This document shows positions 1-6,140 of a DNA stretch of 6,520 nt, piece after piece. A model generated the notes under the pieces. It saw only the letters and a list, made by a program, of their open reading frames with translations. It was not told the origin of the DNA and ran no database searches. This stretch comes from an uncultured Bacteroidota bacterium (lineage in GTDB: Bacteria; Bacteroidota; Bacteroidia; Bacteroidales; P3). Position numbers and translations under genes: made by a program. The stretch lies in contig CACXCY010000189.1 of NCBI GenBank assembly GCA_902766265.1, forward strand, positions 1 to 6,520. Direction: 5' to 3'. Numbering within the stretch: the stretch's first letter is position 1; every line of letters begins with the position of its first letter.

Positions 1-128
1 ACGTGGTGGAGGTTACAATGTAACGTGGTGGAGGTTACAATGTAACGTGGTGGAGGTTACAATGTAACGTGGTGGAGGTTACGTCGTAACCTGGTGGAGG
101 TTACGTCGTAACCTGGTGGAGGTTACAA
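1..128. repeat. Tandem array of about six 22-bp units with internal palindromes
   Basis: Units begin at 1, 23, 45, 67, 89 and 111. The first three are identical. The fourth changes three bases near its end (ACAATGTA becomes ACGTCGTA), the fifth also changes G to C at unit position 3, and the sixth decays after about 18 bases. Each junction between units is a perfect odd-length palindrome: GTTACA-A-TGTAAC at 12-24, 34-46 and 56-68, then GTTACG-T-CGTAAC at 78-90 and 100-112. The array starts at base 1, so its true left end and copy number are unknown. The 22-bp period is not a multiple of three, which argues against coding repeats. It lies beyond the 3' end of the peptidase gene. It could be an unstable minisatellite, an array of binding sites or a set of RNA hairpins; the sequence does not decide. 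Confidence 0.95.
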
Positions 129-135
129 CACTACC

Positions 136-178
136 TTCACAGGTGTGGCAGGGAAAGAGGGGCTCTTCCCGATGTGAA
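136..178 (-). terminator. Nested hairpin after the last gene; possible terminator or 3' end structure
   Basis: On the plus strand the inner stem pairs GGGAA plus GAG (151-159, one A bulged) with CTCTTCCC (163-170) across a GGG loop, giving eight base pairs. An outer stem pairs TTCACA (136-141) with TGTGAA (173-178). Read on the minus strand, the structure begins about 58 bases after the peptidase stop codon, a reasonable place for an operon 3' end. No run of T follows on either strand, so it is not a canonical intrinsic terminator; it could instead be a processing or stability hairpin. The rest of 129-235 holds nothing else I recognise. Confidence 0.4.
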
Positions 179-235
179 CTACTGAAAATCTGGGTGTTTT
201 CGTGCGCTGCAACGCCCTGCGACGGGGGCTCCGGA

Positions 236-1018
236 TTACATCACGCGGCGTATCGACAGCAGCCGGTGCGTGTAGCGCTGCTCCTCGGCGTTGAAGATGC
301 CCTGCTCGTCGATGCGGTCGATGCGCACCCGCCCCGAGGCGTGGATGACGGTGTCCTTCCCGAATTTGACGGCCACGTGCGTCACGCGTCTCTCTTCCGG
401 CCCGAAGAAGAGCAGGTCGCCCACCTCCGTCGCCGCCAGCCCGTCCACCGCCTCACCCTGTGTGGCCTGCTGCGAAGCGTCGCGCAGCAGTCGCACGCCG
501 AGCACGTTGAACACCGTCTGCGTGAACCCCGAGCAGTCCATCCCCAGCAGCGTCCGTCCACCCCAGAGGTAAGGGGCGTTGAGCAGCTTGAAGGCATGGC
601 TGAAACTCACAATGGGTTGCCTCACCGGCACCGGCAGGTGGTGCTCGATGGCCATCCCCGCCACCTCGCAGCGGTGCTCCTCCGGCAGACGGCTGCCCAT
701 AGGCACCGTCATGGGAGCCATCTCCGTCAGCGAGCCGCCGCAGAACAGCCGCGTCGTCACCGCAATGGCCGCCGTCGGCTCGCCCACCACTGTCGGCCAG
801 CCCTCCACCACGGCCAGCTCCGCCTCCGTCAGCGGGCGGCACTGCTTGTTGTCCACCCACCCCTCGTAGCCGTCGTAGGTGCAGCGGATGCGCGACCATT
901 TCTCGCCGCGTTCCAACACCTCCGCCGTCTCGCCGAACAGCAGTTGGCTCACCATCTCCGAACGGTCGGACGGCTCAGAGCGCAGCGGCGCGGCAGGTAT
1001 GTGGCAGAAAGCATGCAT
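236..1018 (-). CDS. NlpC/P60 family gamma-D-glutamyl peptidase, YkfC/dipeptidyl-peptidase VI-like
   Basis: This 260-residue protein is a cysteine peptidase of the NlpC/P60 family. Relatives with this layout cleave the gamma-D-Glu to diamino acid bond in murein peptides with a free N-terminal L-Ala, during cell-wall recycling. Residues about 5-62 look like a bacterial SH3 domain (LRSEPSDRSEMVSQ, then WSRIRCTYDGYEGWVDN), residues about 66-130 a second, more diverged SH3-like region, and 137-260 the catalytic domain. The visible triad is Cys162 in MDCSGF, His214 in VTHVAV and His226 in VIHASG; the YLWGGR motif at 150-155 is also typical. There is no signal peptide or lipobox, so a cytoplasmic location is inferred, which suits recycling of imported peptides. 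The ATG is the only one upstream of the SH3 region and lies 5 bases after the DUF4294 stop codon, so the two genes are almost certainly cotranscribed. The family call is firm; exact substrate specificity is inferred. Confidence 0.93.
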   Translation of the reverse strand: MHAFCHIPAAPLRSEPSDRSEMVSQLLFGETAEVLERGEKWSRIRCTYDGYEGWVDNKQCRPLTEAELAVVEGWPTVVGEPTAAIAVTTRLFCGGSLTEMAPMTVPMGSRLPEEHRCEVAGMAIEHHLPVPVRQPIVSFSHAFKLLNAPYLWGGRTLLGMDCSGFTQTVFNVLGVRLLRDASQQATQGEAVDGLAATEVGDLLFFGPEERRVTHVAVKFGKDTVIHASGRVRIDRIDEQGIFNAEEQRYTHRLLSIRRVM

Positions 1019-1023
1019 GGGTC

Positions 1024-1617
1024 TTACAGTTTGCCGGACTCCACCATCAGGCAGATACGTTCAATCAGGTTGTCCTGCTTGTTGTGGGCCGGGTCGTATT
1101 CCTCCTTCAGGTTGTAGCCGAAGAGGCGTGCGAAAGTCTGGTAGAACGTGGCGCGCAGCTTGCCCCGCAGCTCGTTGACGATGGTGTAGGAGGTACGCGA
1201 CGTCTCGCGGTCCACCAGCTTGAGCAGCACCAGACCCTGCGAGAAAGTGAACTTCTTCAAGTCTTCCGTATACTTGTCCAGCATCTCCTTCTCGGTGGCT
1301 TTGATGAGCTTGCGGCGTTTGGCCGGTGGCAGCTGGGCCGCCTCGCGTTCCAGCTTGTCGAGCTCCGTGCGGGCCAGTTTGGCATAGGGAAGCATCTTCT
1401 TGACGTTGCGTATCAGCTTCTGGTTCTTGCGTATCTCCGACGGGCTGAGCAGCGACGCCGACGCGGTGATGTTGATTTCCTTCAGCTTGACCAGCGGGAT
1501 GGTGTCGCCGTCGAGGATGGTGGCAAAGGTCACCACACGGTCCTGGGCGCTTCCCCGCCACGGGCAGACGACCGTCAGCAGGAACAGGCAAACCAGCGAA
1601 AGACAACGTGTACGCAT
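1024..1617 (-). CDS. Secreted DUF4294 family protein
   Basis: This 197-residue protein matches what I know of DUF4294, a Bacteroidota family of unknown function. Residues 1-24 form a signal peptide: a basic start, a hydrophobic run (LSLVCLFLLTVVC) and a probable signal peptidase I site after GSA at 22-24. The mature protein should be periplasmic, about 173 residues. Recognisable family segments are DGDTIP near 36-41, the basic helical region ending in LPYAKLA at 76-82, LLKLVDRETSRTSYTIVNELRG at about 131-152, and the C-terminal FARLFGYNLKEEYDP followed by an acidic and basic tail. Residues 84-125 are rich in Lys, Glu and Leu and probably helical or coiled coil. No catalytic residues are evident. 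It begins 36 bases after the lipoprotein stop codon and ends 5 bases before the peptidase start, so it sits in an envelope-related gene trio. Asp38-Thr39-Ile40 fits the Bacteroides O-glycosylation motif. Function unknown; family assignment from memory of conserved segments. Confidence 0.87.
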   Translation of the reverse strand: MRTRCLSLVCLFLLTVVCPWRGSAQDRVVTFATILDGDTIPLVKLKEINITASASLLSPSEIRKNQKLIRNVKKMLPYAKLARTELDKLEREAAQLPPAKRRKLIKATEKEMLDKYTEDLKKFTFSQGLVLLKLVDRETSRTSYTIVNELRGKLRATFYQTFARLFGYNLKEEYDPAHNKQDNLIERICLMVESGKL

Positions 1618-1653
1618 AGGAAATCGGTGATGTGTCGGGTGAATGTTGTGTAT

Positions 1654-2511
1654 TTATTGGGACAGTTTATCAAAGCCCTCGGCCATGCCCTCCTTGTAGG
1701 GCACCTCCTGGCCGATGTCGTTGGTCTTGGGCAGGTAGTAGAAGTACTCGCTGTTGGAGCCCCGCCGGGAACGAATGTATTGCGTCAGCACCCGCTCCAC
1801 ATACAGCGTGCCGCACAGCGTGCCGAGGTCGCGAGCCGTCTGGTACACGTTGTTCAGTCCAATGCGGTTGAAATGGCCGTCGATGGTGGCCTTCTTCTCC
1901 TGTTGCGACAGTTTCTTGACCGAGCCCTTGAACGTCTCCGCTATCTCCAGGTTCTTGAAATACATGCTGCTGTCGCCCCCGAATTCAAACCATGCATTGG
2001 CCGAGAAGTGGCGCAGGTCGTAGTCGTAGGCGTAGTACACACCGTTGCGGGTGGAGAAGTCGCTGCGCCGTTTCTGCAGGAACTCCTCGGCCTCCAGCTG
2101 CGGGATGTTGAGTGTGTACACCTGTTCCGACGCTTTGGGCAGCCGCGTCTCGTCGTCCACCAGCACGATGGGCACGTTGGTGCGGCTTATGGTGTAGAGC
2201 AGGGCAGAGCTGAACTGGGAAAGAAACACCGAGTCGTCAATCTTGTCGAGCAGCGCAGTGAGCGACGCGATGACCGAGTCCTGCTGCCGTTCGGTGAGGT
2301 AAGGGAAATTGGTCACCTCGTTGAGCGAGGTATTGGTGTGTACCACCTCTTTGGGGAGGCAGACGTATATCTTCTCGGTGGCCGATGCGCTGCCGCGCCG
2401 GTGCTTGTTCAGGAAGGATTTGGCACAGCTGTAGTCCGTGGTGCATGAGACGGCCAGCAGCCCTGTAATCAGCGTGACAGCAATAAGGGAAATATATCGG
2501 CGTGTATTCAT
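1654..2511 (-). CDS. Uncharacterised Bacteroidales lipoprotein
   Basis: I do not recognise a named family for this 285-residue protein. The N-terminus is a lipoprotein signal: Arg4-Arg5, a hydrophobic stretch at 6-20 and the lipobox-like AVSC with Cys23 as the lipidation site. The residues after Cys (TTDYS) are not an obvious Bacteroidetes surface-export signal, so a periplasm-facing location is somewhat more likely. The mature part is a mixed alpha/beta soluble domain with no further membrane span. Notable segments are ERQQDSVIASLTALLDKIDDSVF (74-96, helical), the hydrophobic strand VPIVLVDDE (113-121), an aromatic-rich stretch GVYYAYDYDL (157-166) and NNVYQTARDLGTLCGTLYVERVLTQYI (220-246). 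There are Cys residues at 29, 51 and 233 after the lipidated one. Two D-S-V tripeptides (78-80, 93-95) fit the Bacteroides O-glycosylation motif. It follows aroK by 75 bases and precedes the DUF4294 gene by 36. A structural or binding role in the envelope is possible, but nothing here shows a function. Confidence 0.82.
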   Translation of the reverse strand: MNTRRYISLIAVTLITGLLAVSCTTDYSCAKSFLNKHRRGSASATEKIYVCLPKEVVHTNTSLNEVTNFPYLTERQQDSVIASLTALLDKIDDSVFLSQFSSALLYTISRTNVPIVLVDDETRLPKASEQVYTLNIPQLEAEEFLQKRRSDFSTRNGVYYAYDYDLRHFSANAWFEFGGDSSMYFKNLEIAETFKGSVKKLSQQEKKATIDGHFNRIGLNNVYQTARDLGTLCGTLYVERVLTQYIRSRRGSNSEYFYYLPKTNDIGQEVPYKEGMAEGFDKLSQ

Positions 2512-2586
2512 TAGGGTGATGTTTTGAGGGTCGGAACCGTAAGGAAAACGGAGTGTCGGCTGTATTATTGTTTTCTGTTGTGGCTA

Positions 2587-3147
2587 TTATTGTTTGTCTA
2601 CCACCGTAGCGTTGCCAGTCGGCGGTGTTTGCGGCGTGGACGACAGCGCTTGGCGGCAACAGCTCTCGAGTGCGTCGAGGTCGGGATTGAAGGCATCGAA
2701 GGTGATGTCGGCCTGCGTGTAGTATTGTTGGCGTTGTTCCAACTGTTCCCTCACCATGTTGCGGCGCTCCTCGTCGCTGAGACCGTTGAAGACGGGACGC
2801 TGCTTTTTCGACACCGTCATGCGGGCACAGATGGCATCGTAGGGCATCCGCAGGTAGACCGACGTACCGTTGGCGCGTATGAAATCCATATTGTCGAAGT
2901 AGCAGGGGGTGCCGCCGCCGGTGGAGATGACGGTGTGTCTCAGGTTTTCCGTCGAGTGCAGCAATTGCCGCTCCAGGGTGCGGAAGGGCTTTTCGCCGTA
3001 TTTCTTGAAGAAGATGGGCAGCGTGATATGGTAGTGCTCCTCAAAGAGTTGGTCGAGGTCGGTAAAGTCCATCCCCAACCGTTGCGCCAGTTGCCGGCCA
3101 ATGGTGGTCTTGCCGCTGTACATATATCCTATGAGGTAGATGTTCAT
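2587..3147 (-). CDS. aroK: Shikimate kinase
   Basis: The 186-residue product is a shikimate kinase of the P-loop NMP-kinase-like fold. It phosphorylates shikimate at the 3-hydroxyl with ATP, the fifth step of the chorismate pathway, in the cytoplasm. The Walker A loop is GYMYSGKTT at 7-15; the shikimate-binding acids are in DLD at 30-32; Arg56 lies in the FRTLE motif; STGGGTP at 75-81 is the glycine-rich shikimate site; QRP at 116-118 carries the lid arginine; and Arg139 in EQRQQYY matches the second shikimate-binding arginine. The P-loop is unusual: Bacteroidota homologues normally read GYMGAGKTT, and here Gly-Ala is replaced by Tyr10-Ser11, though the GxxxxGKT core is intact. The last 18 or so residues are a Ser/Pro/Thr-rich extension beyond the usual end of the fold. 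It starts 29 bases after the recN stop codon, so it is very probably on the same transcript. Active kinase is the likely reading; aroK versus aroL naming is arbitrary here. Confidence 0.92.
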   Translation of the reverse strand: MNIYLIGYMYSGKTTIGRQLAQRLGMDFTDLDQLFEEHYHITLPIFFKKYGEKPFRTLERQLLHSTENLRHTVISTGGGTPCYFDNMDFIRANGTSVYLRMPYDAICARMTVSKKQRPVFNGLSDEERRNMVREQLEQRQQYYTQADITFDAFNPDLDALESCCRQALSSTPQTPPTGNATVVDKQ

Positions 3148-3176
3148 ACGCTGATTACTGTTCTTCGTTCTCTTTC

Positions 3177-4859
3177 TTATTTCATTCCTCCCATGGCCCC
3201 CAATTGCTCGCGGGCGGTGAGCAGAGCCGCCTCCGTGGGTGGGTCGGCAGAGAGCATGACGGCTATCTCATGCACACGCTCGTCGGGTTGCAGTTCGCGG
3301 ATGCGGCTCACGGTGGCGTTGTCTTCCACCTCCTTGTACACCTTGAACTGGCGTCGCGCCGCTGCGGCCATCTGGGGCAGGTGTGTGATGGCCACCACCT
3401 GCATGCCCTGTGCCATCTGGCTGATGATATGAGCCATCTTGGCCGACACCTCACCCGAGATGCCGGTGTCTATTTCGTCGAAGATGATGGTGGGCAGCAG
3501 GGCCTCCTTGACGGTGAGCGATTTCAGCACCAGCATCAGTCGTGACAGCTCTCCGCCGCTAATCACCTTGCCCATCTCGCGTAGCTCTCCTCCACGGTTG
3601 GCGTTGAACAGGAACTGCACCCTGTCGGCACCGTTGGCGCGGTAGTCAGCCGTGGGCTCTACCTGCACTTTGAGCCGTGCCTCCTTCATGCCCAGTGCCT
3701 CCAATCCGGGCGACACTTGTTGCTCTATTTGGTGTGCCGATTTGAGGCGTATCTCCGACAGGCGGGCGCCTATGCGCTGCACCTCGCCAAAGGCCTTGTC
3801 CACCGCCTCCATGGCGTGGCGTATCTCCTCGTCCATGCCGGCAATCGCCTGCAGACGTCCGTCGAGGTCGTCGCGTATCTGCAGCAGCTGTGCTATGGAG
3901 TCAACGTTGTGCTTCTTCTCAAGCCGATATATGGCATCCAGCCGTTCGTCCACTGTCTGCTGACGTTCGGGCGAGAACTGCACATGGTCGTTGAACGCTT
4001 CCATCTCCGACAGGATGTCCTGCAGATCGATGAGGTTCGATTCAAAGCGTTGGTACAGCGCTTCAGCGTCGGGGTGGAAGGAGGCGATGTGTGCCAGTTG
4101 CGTCTTGGAGGCGTTGAGGCGGGTCACCGCGCAGTCTTCTTCCTCGCCACCGTTGCCGTTGCACAAGCCCAAAGCGGTGACAACGGCTTGTTTGATGCCT
4201 TCGGCGTGTGCCAGCAGCTGCGATTCCTGCTCCAGTTCCTCTTGTTCGCCGTCGCGCAGGTTCATCTGCTGCAGCTCGTCGAAGAGGAACTGCATATAGT
4301 CGTGTTCCTTGCGGTTCTGGGCATCGGCTGCCGTGAGTTGTTCCAGGTGTTGCTTGTGTTGTTGATAGGTGGCGAAGGCGCTGTCGTACTTGCGGCGCAC
4401 GTCGCGACCGCCGTTGAAGGAATCCAGCAGCCCTATTTGAAAGTCCGATTCGGCCAACGTGAGGGTCTCATGCTGTGAGTGGATGTCTATCAGACGTGCC
4501 CCCAGTTCTTTGAGCACTGTCAGCGATACGGGAGTGTCGTTGACAAAGGCGCGCGACTTGGCCGAGGGCAATATCTCGCGGCGAATGATGAGCGAGGGCT
4601 CGTAATCCAGGTCGTTGCTGGCAAAGAAACGCTCCAGATGGAGACCTTCAATGCTAAATGAGGCCTCCACCACGCATTTGCGCTCTTTGTCGTAAAGTAC
4701 GCCGCAATCGGCCCTCTGTCCCAACAGCAGCCCCAGGGCGCCCAACAGAATGGATTTGCCGGCACCCGTCTCACCCGTGATGGCTGTCATACCCTCGGCG
4801 AGTTCGATGTCCGTTTGCCGGATGAGCGCGTAGTTTTCAATATGTATGGATAGAAGCAT
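3177..4859 (-). CDS. recN: DNA repair protein RecN (SMC-like ATPase)
   Basis: The 560-residue product is full length for RecN, the SMC-like ATPase that acts early in recombinational repair of double-strand breaks, working with RecA on DNA in the cytoplasm. The N-terminal head starts with MLLSIHIENYALI and has Walker A GETGAGKS at 29-36 and IDIHSQHETL at 124-133, a RecN signature with Ser where Gly is usual. Residues about 160-380 form the charged, helical coiled-coil arms, shorter than in true SMC proteins. The C-terminal head carries the ABC signature ISGGELSR at 433-440, Walker B TIIFDEIDTG at 457-466 with Asp461 and Glu462, and the H-loop ITHLPQM with His493. All ATPase motifs are intact. 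The start is fixed by homology, with no upstream alternative needed. It lies 75 bases after sufS across a C/A-rich spacer and 29 bases before aroK. No LexA-like operator was recognised, so damage regulation is not visible here. Confidence 0.97.
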   Translation of the reverse strand: MLLSIHIENYALIRQTDIELAEGMTAITGETGAGKSILLGALGLLLGQRADCGVLYDKERKCVVEASFSIEGLHLERFFASNDLDYEPSLIIRREILPSAKSRAFVNDTPVSLTVLKELGARLIDIHSQHETLTLAESDFQIGLLDSFNGGRDVRRKYDSAFATYQQHKQHLEQLTAADAQNRKEHDYMQFLFDELQQMNLRDGEQEELEQESQLLAHAEGIKQAVVTALGLCNGNGGEEEDCAVTRLNASKTQLAHIASFHPDAEALYQRFESNLIDLQDILSEMEAFNDHVQFSPERQQTVDERLDAIYRLEKKHNVDSIAQLLQIRDDLDGRLQAIAGMDEEIRHAMEAVDKAFGEVQRIGARLSEIRLKSAHQIEQQVSPGLEALGMKEARLKVQVEPTADYRANGADRVQFLFNANRGGELREMGKVISGGELSRLMLVLKSLTVKEALLPTIIFDEIDTGISGEVSAKMAHIISQMAQGMQVVAITHLPQMAAAARRQFKVYKEVEDNATVSRIRELQPDERVHEIAVMLSADPPTEAALLTAREQLGAMGGMK

Positions 4860-4934
4860 AGTGTGGCGTTGGTGTGTTGGTGGTGTGATGTGTTTCGGTG
4901 GCGGGCAATGCGTAGGTGTTTGTTTGTGATGTTG
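4860..4934 (-). other. A/C-rich, G-poor leader between sufS and recN
   Basis: This 75-base spacer, read on the minus strand, has 64 A or C bases and only 5 G. It contains no Shine-Dalgarno sequence, no clear hairpin and no match by eye to TAnnTTTG. Unstructured A/C-rich leaders suit Bacteroidota translation initiation, which relies little on Shine-Dalgarno pairing. It is probably the recN translation leader within a longer transcript, though a weak internal promoter cannot be excluded. Confidence 0.4.
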
Positions 4935-6140
4935 TTATGCCAGCATCGGCGCGATGCGGTGAAGGGCGGACACAAGCATATCGACCTCCTCGTGGGTATT
5001 GTATACGGCAAACGAGGCCCTGACGGTGCCCGGTATGCCGTAACGGTCCATGATGGGCTGGGTGCAATGGTGTCCGGTGCGCACAGCCACACCCAGTTTG
5101 TCGAGCAGCGTCCCCACATCGTAGGGGTGGGCGGTGCCCAATAGGAAGGAAATGACGGCCGTCTTGCGGGGCGCCGTGCCGATAAAGCGTATCCCCTCAA
5201 TCTGTCTCATCTGTTCGGTGGCGTAGTGCAGCAGGTCGTCCTCTATGGAGGCGATGGTGTCAATTCCGACCTCCAGCATAAAGTCGATGGCGCTACCCAA
5301 TCCCAGCACATCACCTACCGCGGGAGTGCCGGCTTCAAACTTGAAGGGCAGCTCGTTGTATGTGGTTTTCTCGAAGGTCACATCCTTGATCATCTCGCCA
5401 CCGCCTTGGTAGGGAGGCAGCTCGTTGAGTATCTCTTCGCGGCCGTAGAGCACTCCCACACCCATGGGACCGTACATCTTGTGACCGGAGAAGCAGTAGA
5501 AGTCGCATCCTGTGCGTTGCACGTCGACGGGAATGTGGCTCACGCTCTGGGCGCCGTCTATCAGCACAGGCACATTGTGTTCGTGTGCTATGGCGGTAAT
5601 CTCGTCGATGGGGTTCACGGTGCCGAGGGTGTTGCTCACGTGGTTCACAGCCACAAGGCGTGTCTTTGTGGTGAAGAGCGTGCGGTAGGTGTCCATATCA
5701 AGCACCCCCTCGTCGCTAAAAGGAATCACGAGCAGATGTGCCCCTGCCCGTTCAGCGGCCAGTTGCCAGGGGACGATATTGGAGTGGTGCTCCATTCCCG
5801 ACACGATAATCTCGTCGCCCTCGCGCAGGTAGCGCTGGCCGAAGGATGATGCCACCAGATTGATGCTCTCGGTGGTGCCACGGGTGAAGACGATTTCGTG
5901 GGAATGTCGGGCGTTGATGAATTGCTGTACCTTGCGGCGTGTCTGTTCGTATAGGTCGGTGGCTTGTGCCGCCAGATAGTGTGCTCCGCGGTGGATATTG
6001 CTGTTGAGCCCGAGATAGTAGTGCTGCAACGTATCGATGACACGTTGCGGTTTCTGCGTCGTTGCCGCGTTGTCGAGGTAGACGAGCGGGTGGCCGTATA
6101 TCTGGGTGTTGAGGATGGGGAATTGGCTTCTTATGTTCAT
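4935..6140 (-). CDS. sufS: Cysteine desulfurase SufS
   Basis: The 401-residue product is a group II PLP-dependent cysteine desulfurase. It takes sulfur from L-cysteine, giving alanine and an enzyme persulfide that feeds SUF Fe-S cluster assembly in the cytoplasm; many members also act on selenocysteine. Visible features are the start MNIRSQFPIL, YLDNAATTQKP at 21-31, THE-type cofactor region FTRGTTESIN at 85-94, EHHSN at 117-121, DGAQSVSH at 195-202, the PLP lysine Lys221 in SGHKMYGP, and the sulfur-carrying Cys359 in RTGHHCTQP, with RASFAVYNT at 374-382. The RTGHHC context is that of SufS rather than IscS/NifS. The frame is open further upstream to 6275, but the family N-terminus and the ATGA overlap with the preceding stop codon fix the start at 6140, implying translational coupling. 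No sufB, sufC, sufD or sufE is in view; whether they lie beyond the window is unknown. The identification is secure. Confidence 0.96.
   Translation of the reverse strand: MNIRSQFPILNTQIYGHPLVYLDNAATTQKPQRVIDTLQHYYLGLNSNIHRGAHYLAAQATDLYEQTRRKVQQFINARHSHEIVFTRGTTESINLVASSFGQRYLREGDEIIVSGMEHHSNIVPWQLAAERAGAHLLVIPFSDEGVLDMDTYRTLFTTKTRLVAVNHVSNTLGTVNPIDEITAIAHEHNVPVLIDGAQSVSHIPVDVQRTGCDFYCFSGHKMYGPMGVGVLYGREEILNELPPYQGGGEMIKDVTFEKTTYNELPFKFEAGTPAVGDVLGLGSAIDFMLEVGIDTIASIEDDLLHYATEQMRQIEGIRFIGTAPRKTAVISFLLGTAHPYDVGTLLDKLGVAVRTGHHCTQPIMDRYGIPGTVRASFAVYNTHEEVDMLVSALHRIAPMLA

Noticed and set aside
1..128. CRISPR array
   Set aside because: The 22-bp units abut directly with no variable spacers.
1..128. 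Plasmid-type iteron origin
   Set aside because: Unit length fits iterons, but there is no replication gene, AT-rich tract or DnaA box in view, and the neighbours are chromosomal housekeeping genes.
116..1117. 333-codon plus-strand open frame starting in the repeat array
   Set aside because: It is the antisense of the NlpC/P60 gene, with an Arg/His-rich composition typical of a shadow frame, and it starts with GTG inside a repeat unit.
1084..2448. 454-codon open frame on the plus strand
   Set aside because: It lies opposite the DUF4294 and lipoprotein genes, runs through their intergenic gap and shows no recognisable domain. Long antisense frames are expected in GC-rich coding DNA.
2512..2586. 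Promoter before the lipoprotein gene
   Set aside because: No TAnnTTTG or suitably placed TTTG is seen on the minus strand. A tiny CCGT/ACGG stem at 2537-2551 is too weak to call.
3717..4478. 253-codon plus-strand open frame opposite recN
   Set aside because: recN on the other strand has every family motif in the right order; this frame has none.
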